The notes: generated by a model not told the origin, from the letters alone. A stretch of DNA of 64,000 nucleotides from Acidimicrobiaceae bacterium (GCA_025464005.1 JAODBO010000139.1:1-64000), one strand, 5' to 3'. Positions 1 through 8,819 are shown, counted from the stretch's first letter. Translations and numbers: made by a program.

Positions 1-270
1 GGGAGTTCGTTCGTCGTCGTGGACTACAAGACCGACGCTCTCGAGGACCCGAGCGACGTCCCGCTCGCCGCGCTTCGCTACCGGCCGCAAGTTGGCGCGT
101 ACGCGTTAGCGCTCGAGGCCGTGCTCGGACGCCCCGTCGACCGGTGCGTGCTCGTCTTCCTCGCGCCGCCCGACGGCGCCGTCGAGCACGAGGTCGCCGA
201 TCTCCGAGGTGCGGCCGCGGCCGCTCGCGCCGAGATTGAGCAGCGCCTCGCTGGGGTGCCGGCGCCCTAG
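1..270 (+). CDS. C-terminal end of a RecB/AddA-type helicase-nuclease (partial)
   Basis: The reading frame is open from the first base and stops at 268-270, so only the last 89 residues of a larger protein are present. It contains the two signatures of the PD-(D/E)XK RecB-family nuclease module: a VVDYKTD strand (metal-binding D and catalytic K), then YRPQVGAYALAL, which fits the QxxxY motif. Such a domain normally ends an UvrD/AddA-type ATP-dependent exonuclease that processes double-strand breaks. The helicase part lies outside the window, so AddA versus another RecB-like fusion cannot be decided. The next gene on the same strand is a DinG-type helicase, which suggests a small DNA-repair group. 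Confidence 0.7.
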   Translation, partial: GSSFVVVDYKTDALEDPSDVPLAALRYRPQVGAYALALEAVLGRPVDRCVLVFLAPPDGAVEHEVADLRGAAAAARAEIEQRLAGVPAP

Positions 271-337
271 TCCGCTGCGCGCGTTCGACTCAGGTGGACA
301 TATTTGAGTGTATTTCACACACAGCTAGCATGAGATC

Positions 338-2401
338 GTGAGCCCTTCGCGAGACGTCGGCGAGGTACTGCGGAGCGTCGTTCAGCACCTTCCCGGGGGT
401 GGCGAGGTGCGCGACGGGCAGCGCACGATGGCCGAGGCGGTTCTTCGCGCGCTCGCCGACGAGAAGCATCTCGTCGTGCGCGCCGGCACGGGCACAGGCA
501 AGTCGCTCGGCTACGCCGTCCCGGCCGTCCTGTCGGGCAAGCGGGTCGTCGTGGCCACCGCGACCAAGGCCCTACAGGACCAGCTGGCGAGCAAGGACCT
601 GCCGCTGATCGCGGCGGCGCTGCCGCAGGGGTTCTCGTTCGCCGTGCTGAAGGGTCGGTCCAACTACGTGTGCATGCAGCGCGTCCGGGAGTCCGAGGAC
701 GCCGGCGAGCAGGGCCGCCTCGGTGAGGCGGAGATGACCGAGAGTGCCGGCGTGCTCGGCGAGCAGGCGCGAGCGGTCCTCGAGTGGGCCGAAACCACGA
801 CGACGGGGGACCGGGCGGAGCTCGAGGTGGAACCGGACCCGAAGGTGTGGTCCTCCCTCAGCGTCACCTCCGAGGAGTGCCCGGGGGCCTTTCGCTGTCC
901 CTCCGGCAGCGACTGCTTCGCCGAAGCCGCTCGGGCGAGGGCTGCTGCCGCGGATGTCGTCGTGGTCAACCTGCACCTGCTCGGCGCGGACCTCGCCAGT
1001 GGTGGGGCCGTGCTGCCGGAGTACGACGCCCTCGTGATCGACGAGGCCCACGAGCTCGAGGACGTGCTCACCTCGAGCCTCGGGGTCCGCATCACCTCCG
1101 GGAGGCTGCGCGTCGTAGCTCTTGGCGCCCGTGCCGCCCTCGGCACGGGCGGCCGGTCGCGTGGCCGCGAGGGCGCTCCCACGGACCCGGCCGCGGAGCT
1201 GCTCGACGCGGCCGAGCAGTTCGAGCGGGCGCTCACAGCTCGCGCGGGCGAGCGTCTGCGACCGGGAATCGGTGGCGAGCTGGGCGAGGTGGTCGAGTTG
1301 CTCGCCAGCCGGCTCGAGCGGCTCGGATCGGACCTGCAACGGGCGGTGGAGGCCGGACGAGACGCGGCATCGGGCAGCGCTGCCGGCGAGGCCGCTCAGC
1401 AACTCACACGTTCGGCGCTCGCGGTGGGGCACCTGCGCGAGGAGCTGGCGAAGCTCGCGGCCCTGGACGAGGACCAGGTCGCCTGGGTCGAGGGCGGACC
1501 GCGCCCTGCGCTCGAGCTCGCGCCGATCGACGTCGCCCCGATACTCGCGGAACTGGTCTTCTCCAAGCGTCCCGTCGTGTTGACGAGCGCCACCATCCCG
1601 CCGGGACTCGCGGCGCGCCTCGGCGCGGAGCCTCAGCGCACCGACGAGATCGACGTCGGGAGCCCGTTCGCCTACGAGCAGAACGCCCTCCTCTACTGCG
1701 CGGCGCACCTGCCCGATCGTCGAAAGCCCGAGGCCGAGCCGGCCATCGTCGAGGAGATTGCGTCGCTCATCACCGCCGCCGGCGGGCGAACCCTCGCACT
1801 GTTCACGAGCCGGGCAGCGATGGAGCGCGTCGCCGAGGCGGTGCGCACCCGAGTCGAGCATCCGGTGATCGTGCAGGGGGAGCGCTCGAAGGCCGCTCTC
1901 ATCGAGTCGTTCACGAGCCAGCCCGAGGCGTGCCTGTTCGCCACGATGGGCTTCTGGCAGGGCGTCGACGTGCCGGGCGCCACCTTGTCGCTCGTCGTCA
2001 TCGACAGGATTCCCTTCGCCCGACCGGACGACCCGCTCGCGGCGGCCCGGCGCGACCGGGCGGGCCCGGCGGCGTTTCGGACGATCGACCTGCCGAGGGC
2101 GGCCAGCCTGCTCGCCCAGGGCGCGGGCCGCCTCGTGAGGACGGTCAACGACCGCGGTGTCGTGGCCGTGCTCGACTCGCGCCTCGCCACCGGCTCCTAC
2201 CGGTGGGACCTCGTGCGGGCGCTGCCCCCGATGCGCCGCACCAAGGTGCGCGCGGAGGCCGAGGAGTTCCTCCGAGCGATTCACGCCGACGCCCGACTCC
2301 TCGAGCAGGTCCAGCCCGCTGAAGCGGCGTCCCGCGTCGGGCGGAAGGAGAGGACGGCCCGATCAGCTCGTGCCCGAGCGGCGAGCGCGAGCGACAGCTG
2401 A
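338..2401 (+). CDS. DinG/XPD-type ATP-dependent DNA helicase
   Basis: This 687-residue superfamily 2 helicase has Walker A AGTGTGKS at 49-56, a DEAH box at 235-238, and near the C-terminus GFWQGVDVPG and QGAGRLVR, which match helicase motifs V and VI of the DinG/XPD group. Four cysteines, C112, C181, C187 and C193, sit between motifs Ia and II, where XPD-like enzymes bind a 4Fe-4S cluster. The family unwinds 5'-tailed or forked DNA and R-loops. The start is the GTG at 338. The 3' end overlaps the convergent small gene by 39 bp. Length and motifs are normal for actinobacterial DinG-like proteins. Confidence 0.9.
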   Translation: MSPSRDVGEVLRSVVQHLPGGGEVRDGQRTMAEAVLRALADEKHLVVRAGTGTGKSLGYAVPAVLSGKRVVVATATKALQDQLASKDLPLIAAALPQGFSFAVLKGRSNYVCMQRVRESEDAGEQGRLGEAEMTESAGVLGEQARAVLEWAETTTTGDRAELEVEPDPKVWSSLSVTSEECPGAFRCPSGSDCFAEAARARAAAADVVVVNLHLLGADLASGGAVLPEYDALVIDEAHELEDVLTSSLGVRITSGRLRVVALGARAALGTGGRSRGREGAPTDPAAELLDAAEQFERALTARAGERLRPGIGGELGEVVELLASRLERLGSDLQRAVEAGRDAASGSAAGEAAQQLTRSALAVGHLREELAKLAALDEDQVAWVEGGPRPALELAPIDVAPILAELVFSKRPVVLTSATIPPGLAARLGAEPQRTDEIDVGSPFAYEQNALLYCAAHLPDRRKPEAEPAIVEEIASLITAAGGRTLALFTSRAAMERVAEAVRTRVEHPVIVQGERSKAALIESFTSQPEACLFATMGFWQGVDVPGATLSLVVIDRIPFARPDDPLAAARRDRAGPAAFRTIDLPRAASLLAQGAGRLVRTVNDRGVVAVLDSRLATGSYRWDLVRALPPMRRTKVRAEAEEFLRAIHADARLLEQVQPAEAASRVGRKERTARSARARAASASDS

Positions 2402-2722
2402 GCCGGTGACGCTCGACGTCGGGACGGCGCCTGCCCAGTCGGCCTCGGCCACACGGCCGCCCGCCACTTCTACGAGCTGTCCGGAGAGCTCGACGACGTA
2501 GTCACCCTCGCGAAGCGCCGGGTAGACGGCGGCGTACACGACGCCACCACCTACCCTGCGCTCGCGCACCTCGGTGTGGACCCGGGCTCCTCCGCCTGTC
2601 GATAGCAGCTCCAGCTCTGCACCGAGCAGCTCCGCGGGAACGTAGAGCACGAGCGCGCCCACGTCCCCGCCGACGTCGAGCACCACGCTTCCCTCGTAGC
2701 TCGGCGGGAGGTGGGATTCCAT
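2363..2722 (-). CDS. Conserved small protein of unknown function, last gene of the DUF4331 unit
   Basis: A 119-residue protein. The first 75 residues look structured, with alternating beta-type segments such as GSVVLDVGGDVGALVLYVP and GGGVVYAAVYPAL; the C-terminal 30 residues are Ala/Arg-rich. No signal peptide or membrane segment is visible. The ATG at 2722 is preceded by GAGAGG at a good distance and lies 11 bp after the DUF4331 stop, so the two are probably cotranscribed. I recall similar short VVLDIGGDIGA-type proteins in actinobacteria but know of no assigned function. The tail overlaps the end of the convergent helicase gene. Confidence 0.6.
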   Translation of the reverse strand: MESHLPPSYEGSVVLDVGGDVGALVLYVPAELLGAELELLSTGGGARVHTEVRERRVGGGVVYAAVYPALREGDYVVELSGQLVEVAGGRVAEADWAGAVPTSSVTGSAVARARRSGTS

Positions 2723-2733
2723 CGATATGCCTC

Positions 2734-4119
2734 TCAGGACGGCACGTCGAAGCCGCTGTAAGGGGTACCGAGGTAAGGGAAGACGCCGAACAGCTGCAGC
2801 CCCGCGCCCGTGACGCCGTCGCTGACGTCGGCGATCGCGGCGTCCGGTACGTAGGCCTTGTCGACGAGCGGGATCGTCGCTCCGGCGATGGCCTGCAGCT
2901 CGATGGTCACGATGTCGTCGGTCACGCGCCGGCCGTTCGGGAAGCCGGCGAGGTCCCCGCCGACGACCCCGAACGGGTTGGGGCTGGCCGAAGGCTTGAT
3001 CGCAGTGTTCAGTCGCAACATGTCCGCCTGGGTCGTACCCGTGAAGTTCTGGAAGCTCGACGACACGACTCCGACGGGGATCCCGGTGAGCAGGATCGCC
3101 GCGAGGTCCGCACGAGGCATCCCGGAGCTGTTGAAGGCGGCGAGGTTGGGGAACGCGCCCGGGTAGAGCACGGGCAGGAGCTTTGCAAGCTCAGGGAAGG
3201 TGACCCCCGAGGCGAACTCCGCGTCCTCCGACGGGCTCTCGCGGTTCCATTCGTCCTTTCTCGCCAGGGGCACGAGCACCTCGTTGAACAAGGGGTTCCC
3301 TAACCTCGACTCCTGCACGAAGGGACCGTTCTCCTCGTGGTCGGACCTGTCCGCCGACCGGATGACGACCTTGCGCCTGCTGGCTGTGGTCCACACGCCG
3401 ATCACGGCCCGGGGGTCGAGCACGTTGCCCCCCGTGTAGCCGCCTCTCGTCAGGTCCGAGATCGGCACCTGGAGGGCGATCGTGTGGACGTTCACGCCCG
3501 CCGTCGTGTTCACTCCCGGGGACGCCGTCAGCGCCGGAAGTCCGAACGTCGCGTGCAGCTCGGCGATCGGCCGTAGGTCACCGAGGTCGAAGATCGCACC
3601 GAGGTCGACGAAGAACGCTTCGGCGCGCTGGCCCGCGAAGACTTTCGCGCCGCCCGGCAGATCGTTGATCGCAGCACTCGCCAGGGTCGCGTAGCTGGGC
3701 GTGGAGAGTGGCCCGATGTTGCACGGCGGCGACGGTAGGCCCTGCGCGAGCACGGTGGTGCCCGACGCGTCGGTGCGGCTCACGTCGTAGACCTGGCGAC
3801 GGTTCCAGGACGAGCTCGTCAGCGACTCGATCGGACCGGTGTTGTACAGGAACGTGTTGGGGTTGGTGAGCTCGCTGTGAAAGCTGAACTGGTAGCTGAC
3901 GTCGGCGACGCCGTCACCTGTGTGGTCGACGTTGATCGCGTAGCAGATGTCGTCGCCGAACTCGTAGAAGTTCGGCCCACCGGCCGGGTTCTCGAACGGG
4001 ATGTAGTTTGCAATCAGCGTGACGGTATCGGTGCGATCGGGGCTCACGAACGCGTACACGTCGGTGCTGTCGGCACAGGGATCGCGCGATACCTCAGGCG
4101 CTTCGCGGTGGGAGGACAT
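2734..4119 (-). CDS. DUF4331 family protein without its own signal peptide
   Basis: The protein is 461 residues and starts MSSHREAPEVSRDPCADSTD. SSHREAP followed by TDVYAFVSPD is the beginning of the mature part of DUF4331 proteins, most of which I know as exported proteins with a signal peptide before SSHREAP. Here the ATG at 4119 falls exactly at that point, with GGGAGG 9-14 bases upstream inside the preceding gene. An upstream extension of the same frame exists but is Arg/Gly-rich antisense-like sequence and overlaps the Tat mini-protein gene, so I reject it. The gene begins 2 bp after the stop of that Tat-signal gene, which implies translational coupling. Function of DUF4331 is not established. 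Confidence 0.85.
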   Translation of the reverse strand: MSSHREAPEVSRDPCADSTDVYAFVSPDRTDTVTLIANYIPFENPAGGPNFYEFGDDICYAINVDHTGDGVADVSYQFSFHSELTNPNTFLYNTGPIESLTSSSWNRRQVYDVSRTDASGTTVLAQGLPSPPCNIGPLSTPSYATLASAAINDLPGGAKVFAGQRAEAFFVDLGAIFDLGDLRPIAELHATFGLPALTASPGVNTTAGVNVHTIALQVPISDLTRGGYTGGNVLDPRAVIGVWTTASRRKVVIRSADRSDHEENGPFVQESRLGNPLFNEVLVPLARKDEWNRESPSEDAEFASGVTFPELAKLLPVLYPGAFPNLAAFNSSGMPRADLAAILLTGIPVGVVSSSFQNFTGTTQADMLRLNTAIKPSASPNPFGVVGGDLAGFPNGRRVTDDIVTIELQAIAGATIPLVDKAYVPDAAIADVSDGVTGAGLQLFGVFPYLGTPYSGFDVPS

Positions 4120-4121
4120 GC

Positions 4122-4421
4122 TCAGACACCTCCCGAGGCTCGTGCGAGGCGTGACGCGAGGACGCGGTCGTGGATCGTGACCTCGCCCAGTCCCGCATAG
4201 ATGGAGATCTCCCCCGTCTTCAGGTCGCGCACGTGCGCGGTCACCGGGCGGTCGAGTGCCGTGCCTTCGCTGGCGAACGCGGCGTCCGTCTCGCGATCGC
4301 CCGCCGTTGCGGGCCTGGCCGCGGCGCTCGCGAGCTGCCCCGGCACCACCGCAGCCACCCCGGCAGCGGCGACGACGGCCGACGTACGAGTGATGAAGGC
4401 GCGCCTGCTCATCGGGTCCAT
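4122..4421 (-). CDS. Small Tat-signal protein paired with DUF4331
   Basis: A 99-residue protein beginning MDPMSRRAFITRTSAVVAAA. This is a clear twin-arginine signal (SRRAFI followed by a hydrophobic stretch to about residue 30 and an AxA-like cleavage region). The remaining roughly 65 residues include AHVRDLKTGEISIYAGLGEV, which resembles a short beta-rich domain. The ATG at 4421 has GGGAGGAA upstream. The stop is 2 bp before the DUF4331 start, so the two proteins are made together. It may escort or partner the leaderless DUF4331 protein across the membrane (inference). No function is assigned. Confidence 0.75.
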   Translation of the reverse strand: MDPMSRRAFITRTSAVVAAAGVAAVVPGQLASAAARPATAGDRETDAAFASEGTALDRPVTAHVRDLKTGEISIYAGLGEVTIHDRVLASRLARASGGV

Positions 4422-4430
4422 GTGTTCCTC

Positions 4431-4457
4431 CCTGGTTGCACTGTCTTGTCAACCAGG
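4431..4457. repeat. Perfect 8-bp inverted repeat in front of the Tat/DUF4331 unit
   Basis: CCTGGTTG at 4431-4438 pairs with CAACCAGG at 4450-4457 around an 11-base loop. It lies just upstream of the ribosome binding site of the Tat mini-protein and 69 bp downstream of the era stop. It could be an operator or a transcript hairpin. No T-run follows, so a classic terminator for era is unlikely. Confidence 0.45.
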
Positions 4458-4525
4458 TGTTCGTCGCTCGGCAGGCGACGGATGAGATGTATCTGTGGAT
4501 TCCGGAGAGCCGACGAGCTAGCCGG

Positions 4526-5449
4526 TCAGTAGCCGAGGCGCTCGATCATGTCCGGCCGGCGTTGCCAGTCCCGCTCGACCTTGACGATGAGGTCGAGATA
4601 GGTCCCCGGAGGAAGCGACTGGCGCGCGACCGTCCCGACTGCCTTCAACACCGATCCGCCCCGCCCTACCACGATGGCCTTCTGCGACTCGCGCTCGACG
4701 AGGATCTCGCAGCGCACGTACGGCAGCTCCCACTCCACGACCCGGCAGGCGATGGAGTGCGGGAGCTCTTCCCGGGCGACCCGCAGCAGCTGCTCGCGCA
4801 CGAGCTCGCCGAGGAAGAAGGCCTCGGGGACGTCGCGCACCGTCCCTTCGGGGTAGTAACGGGGACCGGACGGGAGCCGGGCGACGATGTGATCGACCAG
4901 CTCGGTGACACCGTCGCCGGTGCGAGCCGATATCGGGAAGTACTCGGCCTCCTCGAGCCCGAGCTGCTCCGCGGCCTGAGCGAGCTGGCCGAGCAGGCGA
5001 CTCTTGCTCGTGCGGTCGACCTTGTTGACCACCACGATGCTCCGGCTGGGGAGTTGGGCCGCGACGAAGCGGTCGCCCGGTCCGATGGGGGCATTGGCGT
5101 CGACGACGAGCAGGCAGACGTCGACGTCGTCGAGCGCGCTCGTCGCCGTCTTGTTGAGCCGCTCGCCGAGCGCGGATCGCGGCTTGTGGATCCCGGGCGT
5201 GTCCACGAGCACGAGCTGGTAGTCGTCGCCTTCGAGGATCCCTCGGACACGCGTGCGCGTCGTGTTGGGCGATGGGGACGTGATGGAGACCTTCGTCCCG
5301 AGCATCCGGTTCACGAGCGTCGACTTGCCTACGTTGGGTCGCCCGAGCACCGATACGAAGCCGGAGCGGAACGTCACTCCGTCGCCCATGTCGCCGTGGC
5401 CCATGTCGTCGTCGCCGATGTCGCGGTCCTCCATCTCGCCGTCGCTCAT
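4526..5449 (-). CDS. era: GTPase Era
   Basis: Era binds the 3' end of 16S rRNA and helps mature the 30S subunit. The 307-residue protein has G1 GRPNVGKS at 36-43, a TTRTR switch region, G3 DTPG at 83-86 and G4 NKVD at 142-145. A C-terminal KH-type RNA-binding region includes VGRGGSVLKAVG. The start overlaps the stop of the upstream CBS-domain gene in an ATGA. The first 24 residues are a Met/Gly/Asp-rich stretch with further in-frame ATG codons at residues 6, 16 and 21, so a shorter start is possible. Gene order phoH-ybeY-CBS protein-era is a common bacterial cluster. Confidence 0.95.
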   Translation of the reverse strand: MSDGEMEDRDIGDDDMGHGDMGDGVTFRSGFVSVLGRPNVGKSTLVNRMLGTKVSITSPSPNTTRTRVRGILEGDDYQLVLVDTPGIHKPRSALGERLNKTATSALDDVDVCLLVVDANAPIGPGDRFVAAQLPSRSIVVVNKVDRTSKSRLLGQLAQAAEQLGLEEAEYFPISARTGDGVTELVDHIVARLPSGPRYYPEGTVRDVPEAFFLGELVREQLLRVAREELPHSIACRVVEWELPYVRCEILVERESQKAIVVGRGGSVLKAVGTVARQSLPPGTYLDLIVKVERDWQRRPDMIERLGY

Positions 5450-6783
5450 GACGCGTCGCCCGTCGTCTCGTTCCGGCCCGGGCCGACGCTCTCGTGCTCG
5501 GCAGCTCGTACGATGCGCACGCTGCCGATCCTGCGTCCCTGGACCTTCTCGGCGACGAGCACGTCGTCGCCTACCGCGATCTGCTCACCCTCGATCGGCA
5601 CCTGTCCTCGAAGGTGGAGGAAGAGGCCTCCGACGGTGTCCCAGTCGTCCCCGACCGGCAGGTCGGTGCCGAGCAGCTCGTTCACCTCGTCGACGGACAT
5701 CTTCCCCGAAACCCGGTACTCCCGTTCCGACAGCGGCTCGACGAGGGGCTCGTCTATGTCGAACTCGTCGGCGATCTCTCCTACAAGCTCCTCGATGAGG
5801 TCTTCGAGCGTCACGATCCCCGCCGTGCCGCCGTACTCGTCGACGACCACCGCCAGGTGGAACTGCTCGGCTTGCATCTCGCGCAGCAGCGGCGCCACAC
5901 GTTTGGTCTCCGGCACGTAGTGGGCCGGACGGCACAGCTCGACCACGGGTCGGTCCTCGTGTCCGGAGCGCACCGCTCGCATGAGGTCCTTCGTGTACGC
6001 GATCCCGACGATGTCGTCCACCGTCCTCGCATAGACCGGGATCCTGCTCAGGCCGGAGGTCATCGCCCGCTCGAGCACCGAGGCAGCGGTGCTCGCAGCT
6101 TCGACGGCCACGATGTCGGGACGCGGAGCCATCACCTCGCGCACGATCGTGTCGCCGAACTCGATGATCGACGAGATGAGCGCCCGCTCCTCGCGTTCGA
6201 GCACGAGCTCGTCGACGGCCACGTCGGCGAAGGCGAGGAGCTCCGACTCGGTCATCTCGGCGGAGTCCTGAGCCTCCTCGTCGCCGGGGGTGACGAGATG
6301 AGCGAGCCCGATGAGGACCGACGACACGAGCTTGATGGGAGGAAAGGCGATGAGCGCCGTCACGATCGGCGCGCTGAACAGCGCCGCCCTGTCCGCGTGG
6401 CGCACCGCCCAGTGCTTCGGGACCGCCTCCGCGGCGACGAAGATGACGACGATCTCGAACAGGGTCGCCGCCGCGACCCCGAGCGCGCCGAAGAGCCGAG
6501 ACGCCTCGACGCCGACGAGCGTCGCGGCCACCAGCTGGCATACGAGCACGAGCAGCAGCACGGGCGCGAGAAAGTTCTCCGGGTCCTCGACGAGCTTGAC
6601 GAGCGAGCGGGCGCCTCGGCGCCCCGACTCGGCGAGAGCGCGGGCGCGGGCTTTCGACATGCGCACGAGGCCGGTCTCCGCGAGCGCAAGGACCGCCGAG
6701 ATGCCAAGCAGCACGATGACCGCAGCGAACACCCCTCCGTCCGCTGCGCCGAGGCTTGACGCGAGAAGCGGGACGGGGCTCAC
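5446..6783 (-). CDS. CNNM/CorC-type membrane protein with CBS domains (hemolysin-like)
   Basis: The 445-residue protein starts at a GTG that overlaps the ybeY stop (GTGA). The N-terminal third holds a DUF21/CNNM transmembrane region with about four hydrophobic segments, for example FAAVIVLLGISAVLALAETG. A CBS pair follows (VMAPRPDIVAVEAASTA; GIAYTKDLMRA) with the DEYGGTAGIVTLEDLIEE motif. A CorC_HlyC domain ends the protein. The family is implicated in magnesium or cobalt efflux and is often misnamed hemolysin. It is translationally coupled to ybeY upstream and era downstream. A longer frame reaching 7101 is open but is Arg-rich antisense of ybeY. Confidence 0.9.
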   Translation of the reverse strand: MSPVPLLASSLGAADGGVFAAVIVLLGISAVLALAETGLVRMSKARARALAESGRRGARSLVKLVEDPENFLAPVLLLVLVCQLVAATLVGVEASRLFGALGVAAATLFEIVVIFVAAEAVPKHWAVRHADRAALFSAPIVTALIAFPPIKLVSSVLIGLAHLVTPGDEEAQDSAEMTESELLAFADVAVDELVLEREERALISSIIEFGDTIVREVMAPRPDIVAVEAASTAASVLERAMTSGLSRIPVYARTVDDIVGIAYTKDLMRAVRSGHEDRPVVELCRPAHYVPETKRVAPLLREMQAEQFHLAVVVDEYGGTAGIVTLEDLIEELVGEIADEFDIDEPLVEPLSEREYRVSGKMSVDEVNELLGTDLPVGDDWDTVGGLFLHLRGQVPIEGEQIAVGDDVLVAEKVQGRRIGSVRIVRAAEHESVGPGRNETTGDAS

Positions 6784-7370
6784 CGAGTCGTCTCGGCCCC
6801 GGTCGTCTCGGCCCCGGTCGTCTCGGTCGGGGTCGACGACTCGGTCGGAGTCGTGTCCGCCATGTCCGGTCCCCGGTGGAACTCGGCGAGCAGCTCTTGC
6901 TCGCGCGCCTCCATGACCTCGGCCTCCGCGGCCAGCTCGTGGTCCATTCCGAGCAGGTGCAGTATCCCGTGCACGAGCAGCAGCGCGATCTCGTCGTCGT
7001 AGGTGCCGGCGTGCTCGGGCGCGTTGCGCCAGGCGACCTCCGGGCATATCACGACGTCGCCGAGCAGCGTGGGCAGCTCGCCTTCGTCGGGAGGCTCCCA
7101 CCCCGGTCCGTTGCCACCTCCGTCGGGCGAGCGCCCCGACGGCGCAGGACCGTCCTCGATCGGGAACGAGAGCACGTCGGTGGCGCCCTCGTGGCCGAGG
7201 AACCGCTCGTTCAGGGCTGCGATCGTCATCTCGTCGACGAACAGCACCGACAGCTCGGCGTCACCCCGGACACGCTGGGCAGCGAGCGCCGCCTCGGCGA
7301 GCGCGGACCAGCGCTCGCAGTCGACCTCGCGGTCGGACTGCTCGTTGGCGACGAAGACGTCGACGGGCAC
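6780..7370 (-). CDS. ybeY: Endoribonuclease YbeY
   Basis: YbeY is a zinc-dependent RNase acting in 16S rRNA 3' maturation and ribosome quality control. The zinc motif HGILHLLGMDH is present, together with LNERFLGHEGATDVLSFP and GDVVICPEVA. I place the start at the GTG at 7370 (VPVDVFVANEQ), as typical YbeY proteins begin there; a start at 7436 would overlap phoH by 50 bp. An insertion of about 25 Gly/Pro-rich residues precedes the GDVVI segment. The C-terminus carries a Thr/Glu-rich tail encoded by a short tandem DNA repeat. It overlaps the next gene by 4 bp. Confidence 0.9.
   Translation of the reverse strand: MPVDVFVANEQSDREVDCERWSALAEAALAAQRVRGDAELSVLFVDEMTIAALNERFLGHEGATDVLSFPIEDGPAPSGRSPDGGGNGPGWEPPDEGELPTLLGDVVICPEVAWRNAPEHAGTYDDEIALLLVHGILHLLGMDHELAAEAEVMEAREQELLAEFHRGPDMADTTPTESSTPTETTGAETTGAETTR
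6790..6834. repeat. Three copies of a 15-bp tandem repeat at the ybeY 3' end
   Basis: Two identical units of GTCTCGGCCCCGGTC (6790-6804 and 6805-6819) and a third, diverged copy (6820-6834) encode the TTGAE repeats of the YbeY tail. Slippage could change tail length without breaking the frame. Confidence 0.6.
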
Positions 7371-7386
7371 GGTCTCGAGCCGCCGC

Positions 7387-8388
7387 TCAGCCGGGTGTGC
7401 CGCTCGTCGAGCGGTCGTATGCGCTGACGATGTCACGGACGATCCGGTTCCTCACCACGTCGGCCTCGTCGAAGTGGACGAAGGCCAGGCCATCGATCCC
7501 GCCGAGGACCTTCTCCAGCCCGACGAGGCCCGAGCGGCCGGCGGCGATGTCGATCTGGGTGACATCGCCGGTCACGACGGCCTTCGTGCCGAAACCGATA
7601 CGCGTGAGGAACATCTTCATCTGCTCTGGAGTGGTGTTTTGCGCCTCGTCGAGGATGACGAAGCTCGAGTTGAGCGTGCGGCCACGCATGAAGGCGAGGG
7701 GAGCCACCTCGATCGTCCCCCGCTCGAGGAGCCGCTGGGTTCCCTCCGGTTCGAGCATGTCGTAGAGGGCGTCGTAGAGGGGGCGCAGATACGGGTCGAC
7801 CTTGGCCATGAGGTCGCCTGGGAGGAAGCCCAGGCGCTCGCCGGCCTCGACCGCCGGGCGGGCGAGGATGATGCGGCTGACCTGCTTGGACTGCAGGGCC
7901 TGGACGGCCTGCGCGACGGCGAGGTACGACTTTCCCGTGCCGGCGGGCCCGATGCCGAACGTGATCGTGTTCACCGCCATGGCGTCGATGTAACGGCGCT
8001 GGCCGGCTGTCTTCGGGCGGACGCTGTTGCCCCGAGCGCCTCGTACGACCTCCGCGCTCGTGACCTCGGAGGGACGCAGGTCTGCGCGGACCATCTCGAT
8101 TGTCCTGCCGACGTTCGGCGGGTCTAGCCATTGGCCGGATTCGAGCTGGAGCACGAGCTCGTCGAACACCCGCCCCGCCTCGGACGCGTCGGGACCGTCG
8201 ATGGTGATCTCGTTGCCGCGAACGTGGATCGTCGTCCCCGAGAAGGAGCGCTCGACGAGGCGCAGCAGCTCATCGCGCTCACCGAGCAACCCGACCATGA
8301 GGTCGTTGCCGGGTACGTGGATCTTCACCTGGGTAGCGGTCACGGGTACGCCATCCACGGTATCAGCAGCCTCGCTAGCGCCGCGCAC
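7387..8388 (-). CDS. phoH: PhoH-like ATPase
   Basis: A 333-residue PhoH-family P-loop ATPase. It has an N-terminal KH-like part, Walker A GPAGTGKS at 147-154, an [11 protein letters not shown] segment and Walker B VILDEAQN. The family is linked to RNA metabolism and to YbeY, whose gene follows after 16 bp. The GTG at 8388 gives the full frame; a GTG at 8343 ([12 protein letters not shown]) is an alternative that would remove 15 poorly conserved residues. Its genomic position between the HIT gene and ybeY is typical of bacterial phoH-ybeY-era clusters. Confidence 0.92.
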   Translation of the reverse strand: MRGASEAADTVDGVPVTATQVKIHVPGNDLMVGLLGERDELLRLVERSFSGTTIHVRGNEITIDGPDASEAGRVFDELVLQLESGQWLDPPNVGRTIEMVRADLRPSEVTSAEVVRGARGNSVRPKTAGQRRYIDAMAVNTITFGIGPAGTGKSYLAVAQAVQALQSKQVSRIILARPAVEAGERLGFLPGDLMAKVDPYLRPLYDALYDMLEPEGTQRLLERGTIEVAPLAFMRGRTLNSSFVILDEAQNTTPEQMKMFLTRIGFGTKAVVTGDVTQIDIAAGRSGLVGLEKVLGGIDGLAFVHFDEADVVRNRIVRDIVSAYDRSTSGTPG

Positions 8389-8429
8389 GCCTTCGGGGAG
8401 CTGCTTGTCAGCGCTCAGCTTGTCGGCGC

Positions 8430-8819
8430 TCAGCCGGGAGGCCAGGTCATCGGCCGACCACCGAGGAGGTGCATGTGGAGATGGCTCACCGTGTTGCCGC
8501 CGTCGTCGCCGACGTTGAACACGAGGCGGAACCCCGAGCTGGCCACTCCCTCCGCCTCGGCCACGCTGCGAGCCACGACAGCGAGGTCCACGAGCAGATC
8601 GGCGTGGGATTCGCCGAGTGAGAGCGCGTCGGGGAGGTGCTCTCGGGGCACGAGGAGGACGTGGATCGGCGCGGCCGGAGCGATGTCCCGGAACGCGACC
8701 ACGAGATCTGTCTCCCAGACGATGCTCGCGGCCAGCTCGCCCGATACGATCTGGCAGAACGGGCAGCCCGGAACCGGAGTCGGCAGAGGCCGCTGTAGGT
8801 TCTCGGCAGCCGGGCTCAT
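8430..8819 (-). CDS. HIT family nucleotide-binding hydrolase
   Basis: The 129-residue protein has CPFC near the N-terminus (C19, C22, a zinc knuckle seen in many HIT proteins) and the histidine triad SHLHMHLLGG (H113, H115, H117). HIT proteins hydrolyse nucleotide phosphoramidates or dinucleoside polyphosphates; the exact substrate cannot be told. The ATG at 8819 overlaps the stop of the preceding HTH gene (ATGA). A longer upstream frame is Arg-rich and antisense-like. The gene lies 41 bp upstream of phoH in the same direction. Confidence 0.92.
   Translation of the reverse strand: MSPAAENLQRPLPTPVPGCPFCQIVSGELAASIVWETDLVVAFRDIAPAAPIHVLLVPREHLPDALSLGESHADLLVDLAVVARSVAEAEGVASSGFRLVFNVGDDGGNTVSHLHMHLLGGRPMTWPPG

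Noticed and set aside
572..2284. 570-codon minus-strand frame inside the helicase gene
   Set aside because: Antisense to all helicase motifs of the DinG-like gene, with no protein-like pattern of its own.
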